In this document: positions 33,823 to 42,511 of the stretch, piece by piece
How the letters are laid out: each line of letters begins with the position of its first letter
How positions within the stretch are numbered: position 1 is the stretch's first letter
DNA from: Oscillospiraceae bacterium
GTDB lineage: Bacteria; Bacillota; Clostridia; Oscillospirales; Acutalibacteraceae
Length of the DNA: 46,216 bases
Assembly: GCA_031280825.1 (NCBI GenBank)
Contig: JAITGE010000041.1
Span: forward strand, 1 to 46,216
Direction: 5' to 3'
Program-made: the position numbers and the translations under genes
The notes under the pieces: model-generated
Database searches by the model: none
What the model saw: only the letters and a program-made list of their open reading frames with translations
What the model was told of the DNA's origin: nothing

Positions 33823-36551
33823 GCCAAAATCTCCTCCTGATTCTTTATATCCGCGCCCTGCGATAAGCCGCCGTTGGCCTGAATCTCCAACCACTGCGCC
33901 TTACCGATCAGAACCTTACGCGGTTTGCTACCCTCCGGCGGTCCGACAACGCCTTTTTCCTCCAACAAATCCACCAGCCGCGACGCTCTCGCGTAGCCCA
34001 GCTTGAGCTTTTTTTGCAGCATGGTCGTCGAAGCCATTTGCGCATCCACTACCACCTCCACAGCGGAAGAAAGCATCGGGTCGTCGCTTTCCTCCTCCCC
34101 CTCGGCGGCGGCAAACATGCCGCCCTTCTTCTTGCCGCTGCCGGCCATAGCGGCATTGCGCTCAATTTCTTCCCAAACGCTGTCGTCATAACCCGCGCCG
34201 CCCTGCGTTTGTTCGCGCACAAAGCGCGTCACGCGCTGCACCTCCGCATCCGAAACATAGCAGCCCTGCACGCGCACGGCATTGTTGCCGCCGTTTAAGC
34301 TAAAGAGCATATCGCCGTTGCCCAACAGCTGTTCTGCCCCTGCGCTGTTGATGATCGTGCGGCTATCAATTTGCGAAGCCACAGAAAGCGCGATTCGCCC
34401 GGGCAGATTGCTCTTGATCACGCCCGTAATCACATCCACGGAAGGGCGCTGCGTGGCGACGACCAAATGGATACCGGCCGCGCGACCCTTTTGCGTCAAG
34501 CGCTGGATCGAGTCCTCCACATCGCTGGGCGCAACCATCATCAAATCCGAAAGCTCATCAATAAAAATCACGATTTTCGACATCGTTTCCATGCCCTCGC
34601 GCTTTTCGGCAATCGCGTTGTAGCTATCCAAATCACGCACATTCTGCTCGGAAATCTGGCTGTAGCGGCGCTCCATTTCATTCACTGCCCAACCCAGCGC
34701 GCCCGCCGCCTTGAGCGGGTCAGACACCACCGGCACCAACAAATGCGGAATACTGCTGTAAACAGTAAACTCCACCTGCTTCGGATCCACCATGATCAGC
34801 TTCACCTGCTTGGGCGATGCGTTATAAAGCAAGCTCAAAATCAGCGTGTTCATGCAGACGGATTTACCCGATCCGGTCGTGCCGGCAATCAGCAAATGGG
34901 GAAGCTTGGCCAAATCCGCGCAAACAAAGCTGCCCACAATATCCTTGCCAAGCGCGACTGTCAAATGCGATTTCTGCGCACCCGCGCGGTATTCCCCTGA
35001 TTCAACCAGCTCGCGCAACGAAACCACTGCCCGCACGCGGTTCGGAACCTCCACGCCTACCGCGGGCTTGCCGGGGATCGGCGCTTCAATGCGCACCTTT
35101 GTAGCGGCAAGGCGCAGAGCGATATCGTCCGAAAGCGCGGTGATCTTGCTGATCTTCACGCCTTCGGCAGGACGTAGCTCGTAACGCGTCACAGCAGGAC
35201 CGCGGCTACGACCGACCATCTCCACCAAAACACCGAAGCTCTCAAGCGTCCGCATAAGCTTGCGCTCAATCATATCCTCCTCGCCTTTATCCGGCTTGGC
35301 CGCCGAAGCGCGTGGCTGACTCAGGCAGGTAAGCGGCGGTGGCATATATACCGCAGGCGCTGTGACGGCAGCATCCTGCAAAAGCGCGTCAACCGCCCTT
35401 GCGGTAGCCTCGCCTGCCTGCTGCGCCTTTGTGCGCGCCGCGTTCTCGGGTGCAATCTTGCGTGCCAAATCCGCCGCGTTATCCTTCGTCGCACCGTCGC
35501 CAAGATCCTCCAGAACCGCATGGGCAAGTCCTTCCCGGGCGCCTGGCTGCGGAAAGCTCTGCGCCGGCACAAGCTCCGGCGGCCAACTGTATTGCGTGCG
35601 TCGCTGCCGGATACTGATATCGTCCAAGTCCTCCGGCAAGGGCGGAATGGGCTGCGTGGTTTCCAGCCCTCGCCGATTTCGCCGCTCTGCGGCTTGCGCG
35701 TCGGTCTTACTGCCAAAGCCCAGCTTGGCAAGCAGACGTCGCACTGTGGCAGCGGGAACCACCGCGTCGTCCTCCTCCGCGCCGCGCTCGGCGTTTTCCG
35801 CAAACATATCGCCCCCGTCGTCGTCAAAGCTCTGCACGGGAACGTTCACCTTTTCATCCGCTCTTTCTCCCGCAGAACCGAGCAATATATTCCCCAATCG
35901 GTCAAAAAGCCGATCACGCAGCTTCGGGAAGCCCAGCAGCGCCGTCACGGCAGTAAAGAGCAAATAAACGACCATCGCGCCCGCCCAGCCGAAAAACTTT
36001 GCGATGGCGGCGGAAAAAAGAGTCGCAAGCAACCCGCCATTGAGCGCCGTTTCAGAAAAATCCAGCTTTTTGCCGTTATCGCTGTAAATATCAAAGGAAT
36101 TTAGAACCAGGTCACCCCATTTGCTTTCGCGCACTGCCTGAGCGCTGTGCGAAAGCAAAAAAAGCACCCCTCCCACACACAGTAGCAGTACCACCAAGCC
36201 GCCCAGCCGCAGGCGCTGCGGTCGAAGCGGCTGCCTACGCGTAAAAAACAGCCCGACAAAAGCGGCAAACGCTAACCAACAGGGCAACAACGCGCCAAAC
36301 AAACCCCAAACCCCCACATGCAAAATCAGCCAAGCGTTCTCGCTGCGCAGGAGCATCATTGCGCACGCAACCGCGAAGCCCATCCAATACACAAGCACAA
36401 ACAGCGCATGCGCCTGCTTGTCACGCACGGGATCAACAGACTTTTCGGCGTTTTTATCAGCAGCATTCCGTTTCGAGCCGCCTGTATTATTCTTATTGTC
36501 TCTACTTTGCGTGTTCGTGTTGGCTACGCCGGGCATGTTCGGCTTCGGCAT
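33819..36551 (-). CDS. FtsK/SpoIIIE DNA translocase
   Basis: 910-aa membrane-anchored DNA pump that clears chromosomes at the septum and, in spore formers, fills the forespore. Residues 50-205 hold the four membrane segments, 205-425 an acidic, low-complexity linker. The motor domain has Walker A GTTGSGKS at 557-564 and the FIDELSDLM Walker B. The C-terminal winged helix (about 840-890, TTMLQKKLKLGYARASRLVDLLEEKG) reads KOPS/SRS polarity signals. GGAGGGG precedes ATG 36551. It is cotranscribed with the SGNH hydrolase. Confidence 0.95.
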   Translation of the reverse strand: MPKPNMPGVANTNTQSRDNKNNTGGSKRNAADKNAEKSVDPVRDKQAHALFVLVYWMGFAVACAMMLLRSENAWLILHVGVWGLFGALLPCWLAFAAFVGLFFTRRQPLRPQRLRLGGLVVLLLCVGGVLFLLSHSAQAVRESKWGDLVLNSFDIYSDNGKKLDFSETALNGGLLATLFSAAIAKFFGWAGAMVVYLLFTAVTALLGFPKLRDRLFDRLGNILLGSAGERADEKVNVPVQSFDDDGGDMFAENAERGAEEDDAVVPAATVRRLLAKLGFGSKTDAQAAERRNRRGLETTQPIPPLPEDLDDISIRQRRTQYSWPPELVPAQSFPQPGAREGLAHAVLEDLGDGATKDNAADLARKIAPENAARTKAQQAGEATARAVDALLQDAAVTAPAVYMPPPLTCLSQPRASAAKPDKGEEDMIERKLMRTLESFGVLVEMVGRSRGPAVTRYELRPAEGVKISKITALSDDIALRLAATKVRIEAPIPGKPAVGVEVPNRVRAVVSLRELVESGEYRAGAQKSHLTVALGKDIVGSFVCADLAKLPHLLIAGTTGSGKSVCMNTLILSLLYNASPKQVKLIMVDPKQVEFTVYSSIPHLLVPVVSDPLKAAGALGWAVNEMERRYSQISEQNVRDLDSYNAIAEKREGMETMSKIVIFIDELSDLMMVAPSDVEDSIQRLTQKGRAAGIHLVVATQRPSVDVITGVIKSNLPGRIALSVASQIDSRTIINSAGAEQLLGNGDMLFSLNGGNNAVRVQGCYVSDAEVQRVTRFVREQTQGGAGYDDSVWEEIERNAAMAGSGKKKGGMFAAAEGEEESDDPMLSSAVEVVVDAQMASTTMLQKKLKLGYARASRLVDLLEEKGVVGPPEGSKPRKVLIGKAQWLEIQANGGLSQGADIKNQEEILA

Positions 36552-36601
36552 TTTCCCCTCCTGTTAGCGCTTTACTGCGGAAACACCGCTTATTCGTCTG
36601 A

Positions 36602-36630
36602 ATTATAGCACAGATTTTCTGCAAATGCAA
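36602..36630 (-). promoter_or_regulatory. ftsK promoter
   Basis: The minus strand reads TTGCAT, 17 bases, TATAAT, about 50 bases before the ATG. Confidence 0.8.
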
Positions 36631-36663
36631 GCGTTTTTGCCAGCGGGGTCACGGCAACAGCAT

Positions 36664-36806
36664 TTACTTTTCTTCAAAAAGCGCTTGGAGGAGCTTATCA
36701 GGGTTGAGTGCAGTGATGGACATTTTCTTTTTAAGACCGATTCTCCCCCAATCAACAGATTTGAGCAGAGCCAAAGAGGTTTTTCGCAGCACATTCAGAT
36801 TAGGCC
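36664..36806 (-). pseudogene. C-terminal remnant of an ISAs1-family transposase
   Basis: The frame ending at 36664 reads NLNVLRKTSLALLKS and then ITALNPDKLLQALF, matching the conserved C-terminus of ISAs1-type transposases. The match stops abruptly at about 36806, where the left end of an IS5-type element begins. The rest of the ISAs1 copy is missing. Confidence 0.7.
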
Positions 36807-36840
36807 TTGTCTGAAAATAAAAACTTGCACAAAAGGCACG

Positions 36841-36854
36841 AATGTGGTAAAATA
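36841..36854 (+). repeat. 14-bp direct repeat AATGTGGTAAAATA (second copy at 37355-37368)
   Basis: The same 14 bases lie just before the transposase ATG and again just after its stop. The first copy resembles an IS promoter -10 region; the second may mark another truncated copy or a recombination scar. Confidence 0.7.
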
Positions 36855-36859
36855 AGGAA

Positions 36860-37356
36860 ATGATCAGACGACATGAGTTGAAGGACGAGGAATGGGAACG
36901 GATCGAAGGACTGCTGCCGCCGGAACGCACGGGAAAACGAGGACGCCCAGCGAAACCAAATCGCGTGATGCTCAACGCGATGCTGTGGATTGACCGTACG
37001 GGAGCGCAATGGCGCAGTCTGCCGGAGTACTATGGATCGTGGAAAGGTGTATATTCGCGATTTTGCAAATGGCGCGACGATGGCACGCTATTGAGCTTCT
37101 TTCTTGTGTTGAATTGTCGCAAAGCAACGTCAAGGAGCCGTGGGAGTACGACGAATGGGTCTACAAAGAGCGCTATCTGGTCGAGTGCTTTTTTCAGAAA
37201 ATCAAGTGGTTCCGCCGTGTTGCCACGCGTTACGACAAGTCCGATGACTCTTTCCGCGCCTTCGTTTACCTTGCCGCTATAGAGGAAAGCGCAGGGAAAA
37301 GCAGCCAAAAAACAAGAAAGCGTGCGGCAGAAAAACATGGAAAAGAATCAAATTAA
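36860..37356 (+). pseudogene. IS5-type transposase with internal deletion and frame change
   Basis: The first frame (from ATG 36860) gives the N-terminal DUF4096 part: RRHELKDEEWERIEGLLPPE, MLNAMLWIDRTGAQWRSLP, YSRFCKWRDDGTL. The central part that would hold both catalytic aspartates is absent. From about 37115 the next frame continues with EPWEYDEWVYKERYLVE and RRVATRYDKSDDSFRAF, the usual C-terminus with the last catalytic glutamate. So roughly the middle third was deleted around 37095-37115. It is inactive on its own. Confidence 0.8.
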
Positions 37357-37368
37357 TGTGGTAAAATA

Positions 37369-37672
37369 GACTCCCAAATAAAACAAGAAAAAGGGAGTGT
37401 TACTTACCTCATAAAACAGAGACCCTTAACCTGCCTGACATAAGAAAACATCAAAAAACCCAGTAAAATCAACACTTTATGGCAGGCGGGCAAACGGATA
37501 ATTAAAACCGCGTCCCATTTTTTGTGCTCGCGCACGGAAAGGGGCATAGACGCATGAGCATTCGCTTCTCGCATCTCACGCTCGACTGCATGATTGTTCC
37601 TGTCCGTATCCTTGCTTTTTGGGATTTTTAATTCTTTTTTGGAAAGTGAATTTCCGTGGTCGCGCTAACTTT
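37369..37672. other. Intergenic IS debris with an inverted-repeat pair
   Basis: No convincing gene. At 37431-37493 CCTGCC-TGAC-ATAAG faces CTTTAT-GGCAGG about 60 bases away, an imperfect inverted repeat like small element ends. A 25-codon frame at 37554-37631 (MSIRFSHLTLDC start) has a GGAAAGGGG site too far upstream to convince. GGAAA-N5-TTTCC lies at 37641-37655, upstream of the next promoter. Confidence 0.5.
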
Positions 37673-37686
37673 GCGCTTGACAGCGC
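37673..37686. promoter_or_regulatory. Candidate operator over the -35 box
   Basis: Palindrome GCGCT-TGAC-AGCGC directly over the -35 hexamer of the sugar operon promoter, with another GCGCT copy at 37662-37666. This placement suits a repressor. Confidence 0.4.
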
Positions 37687-37705
37687 CTTTGTTTGCGGCT
37701 ATAAT
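37677..37705 (+). promoter_or_regulatory. Promoter of the seven-gene plus-strand operon
   Basis: Perfect TTGACA, 17 bases, perfect TATAAT, about 48 bases before the first start codon. Confidence 0.88.
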
Positions 37706-37752
37706 TCAGGAGGATGAATTCAGCGTAAAGGATGGATGGCATGGAGGAAGTG

Positions 37753-38997
37753 ATGCGGGAACGGCGCGTGCGCATTGGCGCGGTCGGCTTGGGCGGGCGC
37801 GGGCAGGGGCAGCTGTGGGAATTGATGAGCATTCCCGGCGTGGAGGTGCCCGCCGTTTGCGATATCTACGCCGACCGCGCTGCGGAAGGCGCGGCAAAGG
37901 TTCAGGAACGACTTGGAACGCAGCCGACGGTATATTTGGATCACAGTGAAATGCTTGCGAAGGAACGGCTGGACGCTGTTTTGTGCTGCACGACATGGAT
38001 CACCCACGCCGCGATTGCTGTAGATTGCATGAGGGCGGGCTGCGACGTCGCGATTGAGGTGGGCGGCGCGGCTTCGGAGGATGAATGCCGTGAGATGGTG
38101 CGCACCAGCCGTGCGACAGGGAAATTCTGTATGCTGCTGGAAAACTGTTGTTATGACCGAAACGAGATGTCGATTTTCCGCATGGCGCGTGAAGGCGTTT
38201 TTGGCGAGCTGGTGCATCTGGAGGGCGGCTACCGGCATGATTTGCGCGATGAAATTGCTTATGGGCGCGAGAACCGGCACGGGCGGCTGCAAAATTTTAT
38301 TCACCGTAACGGGGAGCTGTACCCGACACACCAGTTGGGACCCATCAGCAAGCTGATTGGCATTAACCGCGGCAATCGTTTTTTGGCTTTGCGGTCGGTG
38401 ACGAGCAAGGCACGGGGCTTGTGCGCGTTCCTTTTGCGCGAAAAAGGTGCGGAATATGATTTGACCGAGCAGGTGTTTAACCAGGGCGATGTGACGGACA
38501 CTACCATCACCTGCGCAAACGGCGAAACGATCCATCTCGTGCACGATTGCACGCTTCCTCGGCCTTATTCGCGCGGCTATGCGGTGCAGGGGACGAAGGC
38601 GGTATTTCAGGAAGCGCCGCTGGGCGCGGCTGTATACATCGACGGCGTTTCCGCGCTCCACACCTGGGAGGACTTCGAGCCATACTGTAAGCAGTATGAG
38701 CATCCGCTTTGGCAGGCATACAAGGACGCCGAGCAGCACGCGGGCGGGCACGGCGGCATGGATTACCTGGTGCTTTCGGCGTTCGTTGAAAGCGTGCGTC
38801 TGCAGGCGCCGCCGCCGATTGATGTTTATGATACCGCTGCCTGGATGGCTGTAACTTATCTTTCGGAGCAGTCTGCCGCCATGGGAGGGATGCCCGTTCC
38901 TTTCCCCGATTTCACAGACGGGCGTTGGATTGAGCGCGAGCCTTTCCGGCGCGGGCGCTATTGCTTGGAGGAGATTTGCCCGGAATTTTTTGCGTAG
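37753..38997 (+). CDS. Gfo/Idh/MocA oxidoreductase of the GH109-like group
   Basis: 414-aa protein with an N-terminal Rossmann fold (GAVGLGGRGQG at 9-19). The downstream motifs N131-C-C-Y-D-R, Y190-PTHQLGP and LPRPYSRGYAVQGTK are those of family GH109, NAD-dependent glycosidases such as alpha-N-acetylgalactosaminidase. So it may cleave a glycoside through transient oxidation and not act as a net dehydrogenase. There is no signal peptide. I choose ATG 37753, which has GGAGGAAGTG directly upstream, over 37732 or 37741. It is the first gene of an operon with a FucU mutarotase and rhamnulokinase, so the substrate is probably a sugar derivative. Confidence 0.82.
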   Translation: MRERRVRIGAVGLGGRGQGQLWELMSIPGVEVPAVCDIYADRAAEGAAKVQERLGTQPTVYLDHSEMLAKERLDAVLCCTTWITHAAIAVDCMRAGCDVAIEVGGAASEDECREMVRTSRATGKFCMLLENCCYDRNEMSIFRMAREGVFGELVHLEGGYRHDLRDEIAYGRENRHGRLQNFIHRNGELYPTHQLGPISKLIGINRGNRFLALRSVTSKARGLCAFLLREKGAEYDLTEQVFNQGDVTDTTITCANGETIHLVHDCTLPRPYSRGYAVQGTKAVFQEAPLGAAVYIDGVSALHTWEDFEPYCKQYEHPLWQAYKDAEQHAGGHGGMDYLVLSAFVESVRLQAPPPIDVYDTAAWMAVTYLSEQSAAMGGMPVPFPDFTDGRWIEREPFRRGRYCLEEICPEFFA

Positions 38998-39051
38998 GCT
39001 TGTGATATAGATGTACATGACAATAAACAACAGTGTTTTGGAGGCGGCGCT

Positions 39052-39705
39052 ATGACCTTTGACGGCTTGTTTGATACATTTCTGCGTTTGGACGGTCCTG
39101 TTTTTCAGTGGGTTGAAGCCCACATGCATCCCGGTTCGGGGAATTTTTGGGATAGCTTTTTTTCTATTGTTACCCGCTTGGGTGATGGCGGTGTTTTTTG
39201 GATCGTGCTGGCATTGGTGCTGTTCATTCCAAAACGTACGCGCAAGGCGGCGGCGGTGATGGCATGCGCTCTTGCGCTGGACGTTGTGATTACCAACGGC
39301 ATTCTCAAGGTGCTGTTTGAGCGCCCCCGTCCTTATGATTTCAATTGGGCGGGCAGCGGCTGGGATTTTATCTTCCATCAGCTCGTTGAAAAGGAGCACG
39401 ATTTTTCCTTTCCCTCCGGTCACACGGGCGTTTCCTTTGCGGGCGCCTTAGGGTTGCTTTTTGGCGCTAAGCGGAAATGGTTTGGCGGTAAGGGTCTGCG
39501 GATTTTTGCTGTGCTGTTAACGGTCTTGGCGGCGCTTGTCGGCTTCTCGCGCATCTACATCGGCGTCCATTATGCTACGGATGTCATTGGCGGCGTGCTG
39601 GTCGGGCTGGTCTGCGCCGCGTTGGCGGTGCTTGTGTTCCGGCTCATGGAGCCGCTCTTTGACCGTCTGAACGTTAAGCTGGAGCGTAAGCTATCCGGAA
39701 AATAA
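39052..39705 (+). CDS. PAP2-family membrane phosphatase
   Basis: 217-aa, five- or six-helix membrane protein with the three phosphatase motifs: K86-x6-R93-P, P121-SGH124 and S166-R-x5-H173 followed by D177. It could act on undecaprenyl pyrophosphate (lipid-carrier recycling) or phosphatidic-type lipids. TTGGAGG lies 8 bases before the ATG. A 54-base gap separates it from the GH109-like gene. Confidence 0.9.
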   Translation: MTFDGLFDTFLRLDGPVFQWVEAHMHPGSGNFWDSFFSIVTRLGDGGVFWIVLALVLFIPKRTRKAAAVMACALALDVVITNGILKVLFERPRPYDFNWAGSGWDFIFHQLVEKEHDFSFPSGHTGVSFAGALGLLFGAKRKWFGGKGLRIFAVLLTVLAALVGFSRIYIGVHYATDVIGGVLVGLVCAALAVLVFRLMEPLFDRLNVKLERKLSGK

Positions 39706-39729
39706 AATTTCAAAAAGAAGGTTTCGTAT

Positions 39730-40152
39730 ATGTTGAAAAATATCCCTCCGATTCTTTCCCCCGAGCTGTTGAAAATTTTGGATGAAATGGGGCACAGTGA
39801 CGAGCTGGTGCTGGCGGATGGGAACTTCCCGGGCACGGCGCTGGCCAAGCGCCTGGTGCGCGCGGACGGTCATGGCTGTAACGAATTGCTGGATGCCATC
39901 CTGCAGCTCTTCCCGCTGGATACGTATGTGCAGGCTCCGGTTGCCCTGATGGATAACGGCGACCCTGCCAGCCCGCCGCCCATTTGGGAGAGCTACAGGG
40001 CAACGGTTAAAAAGCGGGAAGGCGACCATGGGGTTGAACTGGTGGAGCGGTTTGCGTTTTATGAACGCGCAAAAGCGGCGTTTGCCGTCGTCGCCAGCGG
40101 CGAGAGTGCGCTTTATGCCAATATCATCCTAAAAAAGGGTGTGGTGAAGTGA
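39730..40152 (+). CDS. RbsD/FucU-family sugar mutarotase
   Basis: 140-aa protein that interconverts sugar anomers. H22 in MGHSDELVLADGNFP, D30 and the C-terminal ALYANIILKKG (Y129, N131) are the family active-site residues. The IWESYR and FYERAKAAFAVVASGE blocks favour the FucU (L-fucose) branch over RbsD. It overlaps the rhamnulokinase GTG, so both are coupled. It probably prepares L-fucose or L-rhamnose for the next step. Confidence 0.87.
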   Translation: MLKNIPPILSPELLKILDEMGHSDELVLADGNFPGTALAKRLVRADGHGCNELLDAILQLFPLDTYVQAPVALMDNGDPASPPPIWESYRATVKKREGDHGVELVERFAFYERAKAAFAVVASGESALYANIILKKGVVK

Positions 40153-41612
40153 GCAAGCGCTTGCTTGCGGTGGATCTTGGCGCATCCTCCGGGCGCGTGA
40201 TGTTGGGCAGCTTTACAGGTGAACGTATTGCTTTGGAGGAGTTGCACCGCTTCCCGAATGAGCCTGTTTTGCTGCACGGCACGCTTCATTGGGATGTGCT
40301 GCGGCTGCTGCATGAAATCAAGCGCGGTCTGTGCATCGCGGCAGAGCGGGGCGAGAAGATTCATGGCATCGGGATTGATACCTGGGGTGTGGATTTCGGC
40401 TTGTTGGATTCTTGTGGGAGGTTGTTGGAAAATCCGGTGCATTACCGTGACGCGCGCAGTTGCGGTATGCTGGAAGAAGCGGAGAAGCGCATTTCCTTGG
40501 ATGCGCTGTACGCTGCGACGGGTATTCAGCTTTTGGAATTCAATACGGCTTTTCAGTTGCTTTCGGTGCGTTTGCAGCGACCGGAGCTGCTGGCGCGCGC
40601 GGCGCGGCTGCTCTTTTTGCCTGATTTGCTTGGCTATTTTTTGACAGGTGAAAAAGTGACCGAGCGCTCGGTTGCCAGCACGTCGCAGCTGCTGGATATT
40701 CATACAGGCAGGTTTTCGCAGGAAATTCTGCACGCGTTGGAACTGCCGGAGCATATTTTTGAGCAGCCTACCGCACCGGGGGCTTGCTTGGGGACGTTAT
40801 TGCCGGAAATTCAGAAGGAATGCGGCTTGCCCGCCGTACCGGTGTTTTCCGTTTGCGGGCACGATACGCAGTCGGCTATCACCGCCGTACCAAGCACGGC
40901 GTGCGATTTTGCTTTTTTGAGCAGCGGAACCTGGTCGCTGCTTGGCACGGAGTTGGATGCGCCGTTGATCAATGCGCAAACGCGGCAGTGGAATATTACC
41001 AACGAAACGGGCTGCGGCGGTAAGATCGGGTTTTTGAAAAACATTACAGGGCTGTGGCTGGTGCAGGAGTGCCGCCGCCATTGGCGAGCGCACCCCACAG
41101 ATGCGCAGTTTACGCGGGAAGCTAACCGCACCAAGGACTTCGGCTTCGCGGAGCTGGAGCGTTTCGCGCGTGAAGCCGTGCCTGCGCGGGCGCATATCGA
41201 GCCGAACGACCCGTTTTTTACCGCGCCGGGAGATATACCGGGGCGGGTGCGTCAATACTGTGGGCAAACGGCGCAGCCGATTCCTGAAACGGTGGAGGAT
41301 GTGCTGCGCTGCGTATATGAAAGCCTCGCCCTCGCCTATGGCAAAGCTTTGCAGATCATTCAGCGCTGCACGGGCAAGCGGTATCAAACGCTACATATCA
41401 TCGGCGGCGGTTCGCGCGACGCGCTGTTATGCCAAATGGCGGCGGATACCTGCGGTATCTCTGTACAAGCGGGACCGGCGGAAGCCACAGTGCTGGGAAA
41501 TCTTGCGGTACAGTTGTTGGCGCAGGGCGAGCTTGCGGATCTTGCGCAGATCCGTGCCTTGGCTGCGGCGAGCGGCGATGGCGCAATCTATGCACCGCGC
41601 GCGCGGAGGTAG
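40149..41612 (+). CDS. rhaB: Rhamnulokinase
   Basis: FGGY-family kinase of 487 aa that phosphorylates L-rhamnulose (some also L-fuculose). The N-terminal phosphate loop AVDLGASSGR is at 7-16; IDTWGVDFGLLD and the central LSSGTWSLLGTE, ITNETGCGG are typical for RhaB; the adenosine loop is IGGGSRDALLCQMAADT. The GTG start overlaps the mutarotase stop (GTGA). Rhamnose isomerase and rhamnulose-1-phosphate aldolase are not in the window. Confidence 0.9.
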   Translation: MSKRLLAVDLGASSGRVMLGSFTGERIALEELHRFPNEPVLLHGTLHWDVLRLLHEIKRGLCIAAERGEKIHGIGIDTWGVDFGLLDSCGRLLENPVHYRDARSCGMLEEAEKRISLDALYAATGIQLLEFNTAFQLLSVRLQRPELLARAARLLFLPDLLGYFLTGEKVTERSVASTSQLLDIHTGRFSQEILHALELPEHIFEQPTAPGACLGTLLPEIQKECGLPAVPVFSVCGHDTQSAITAVPSTACDFAFLSSGTWSLLGTELDAPLINAQTRQWNITNETGCGGKIGFLKNITGLWLVQECRRHWRAHPTDAQFTREANRTKDFGFAELERFAREAVPARAHIEPNDPFFTAPGDIPGRVRQYCGQTAQPIPETVEDVLRCVYESLALAYGKALQIIQRCTGKRYQTLHIIGGGSRDALLCQMAADTCGISVQAGPAEATVLGNLAVQLLAQGELADLAQIRALAAASGDGAIYAPRARR

Positions 41613-41616
41613 CTCT

Positions 41617-42498
41617 ATGCAAGTTATACTGCAGGCCAACGCGAAAATTAATTTGCTGCTGGATGTAACCGGGCGGCGGGCGGACGGTTACCACGAGGTT
41701 GCGATGCTGATGCAATCGGTGGACTTGCATGATACCGTTACGCTGCGGCTTGCGGACGCGCCCGGTATTGCGGTTTTTTGTGACGCTCCAAGCGTGCCGG
41801 CAGATGAACGTAACGTTGCGTGGAAGGCGGCAAACGCTTTTTTTGCCGCGCTGGGACGCCCGGCGCCCGGTCTTGCGATTGCTATCGAAAAGCGCATTCC
41901 TTCCGCCGCCGGTTTGGCAGGCGGAAGCGCGGACGCGGCTGCGGCACTCGAAGGCTTGCGAAGGCTTTTCGCGCCGCAACTGCCGTCGCGTGCGCTGGAA
42001 AGCATCGCTCTGTCCGTCGGCGCGGACGTTCCTTTTTGCTTGCGCGGGGGACATTGCCTTGCCACGGGCGTAGGCGAGGTGCTGCGTTCTTTGCCCTGCT
42101 TGCCGGCAGCGTCGTATACGCTTGTGCTGGCGAAACCGGCGTGCGGTGTCGCCACAGGTGAAGCCTACGTCCGCATTGACGCACTGACCGAGCTTGGGCA
42201 TCCCAATGCTGCGGCGGCGTTGCGCTGCGCCGAAGCGGAGGATTGGGATGCACTCTTTCCGCTATGCGGCAATTTGTTTGAACAAGCCTTGCCGCTGGAG
42301 ATGGCGCAAAGGCTTGCAAAAATCCGGAAGACTATGTGGGCACGGGGCGCAAAATTGGCGCAGATGAGCGGTTCGGGATCCACCGTGTTCGGAATATTTG
42401 ACAGTGAGGCGCAGGCACGGAGCTGTGCAAATGCTCTGCGTGCGCAGGTGGATTTGCAGGTTTTTGTTTGCCACGCTGCCGCTGCGGGCATTGTGTGA
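41617..42498 (+). CDS. ispE: 4-diphosphocytidyl-2-C-methyl-D-erythritol kinase
   Basis: GHMP kinase of the MEP isoprenoid pathway, 293 aa. K10 in ANAKINL and D137 in GADVPF are the catalytic pair; the ATP loop is PSAAGLAGGSADAA (95-108); SGSGSTVFG is the third GHMP motif. The ATG at 41617 is 4 bases after the rhaB stop, and the ribosome site GGAGGTAG contains that stop. Earlier frame-open sequence belongs to rhaB in another frame. Confidence 0.95.
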   Translation: MQVILQANAKINLLLDVTGRRADGYHEVAMLMQSVDLHDTVTLRLADAPGIAVFCDAPSVPADERNVAWKAANAFFAALGRPAPGLAIAIEKRIPSAAGLAGGSADAAAALEGLRRLFAPQLPSRALESIALSVGADVPFCLRGGHCLATGVGEVLRSLPCLPAASYTLVLAKPACGVATGEAYVRIDALTELGHPNAAAALRCAEAEDWDALFPLCGNLFEQALPLEMAQRLAKIRKTMWARGAKLAQMSGSGSTVFGIFDSEAQARSCANALRAQVDLQVFVCHAAAAGIV

Positions 42499-42511
42499 GG
42501 AAGGAAGCATC

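Larger units (their letters stand above)
36806..37368 (+). mobile_element. Degenerate IS5-type (IS427/IS1031-like) insertion
   Basis: The element starts at GGCCTTGTCTGAAAA right where the ISAs1 remnant breaks off. It carries the damaged transposase at 36860-37356. No matching right terminal repeat is seen, so the right boundary is approximate. Confidence 0.55.

Noticed and set aside
37554-37631. 25-codon frame upstream of the sugar operon promoter
   Set aside because: The purine-rich site is too far from the ATG, the product is unremarkable, and it lies in IS debris.
37720-39423. 567-codon minus-strand frame opposite the GH109-like and PAP2 genes
   Set aside because: Spans two well-supported genes and the promoter region on the other strand, and has no recognisable motif.
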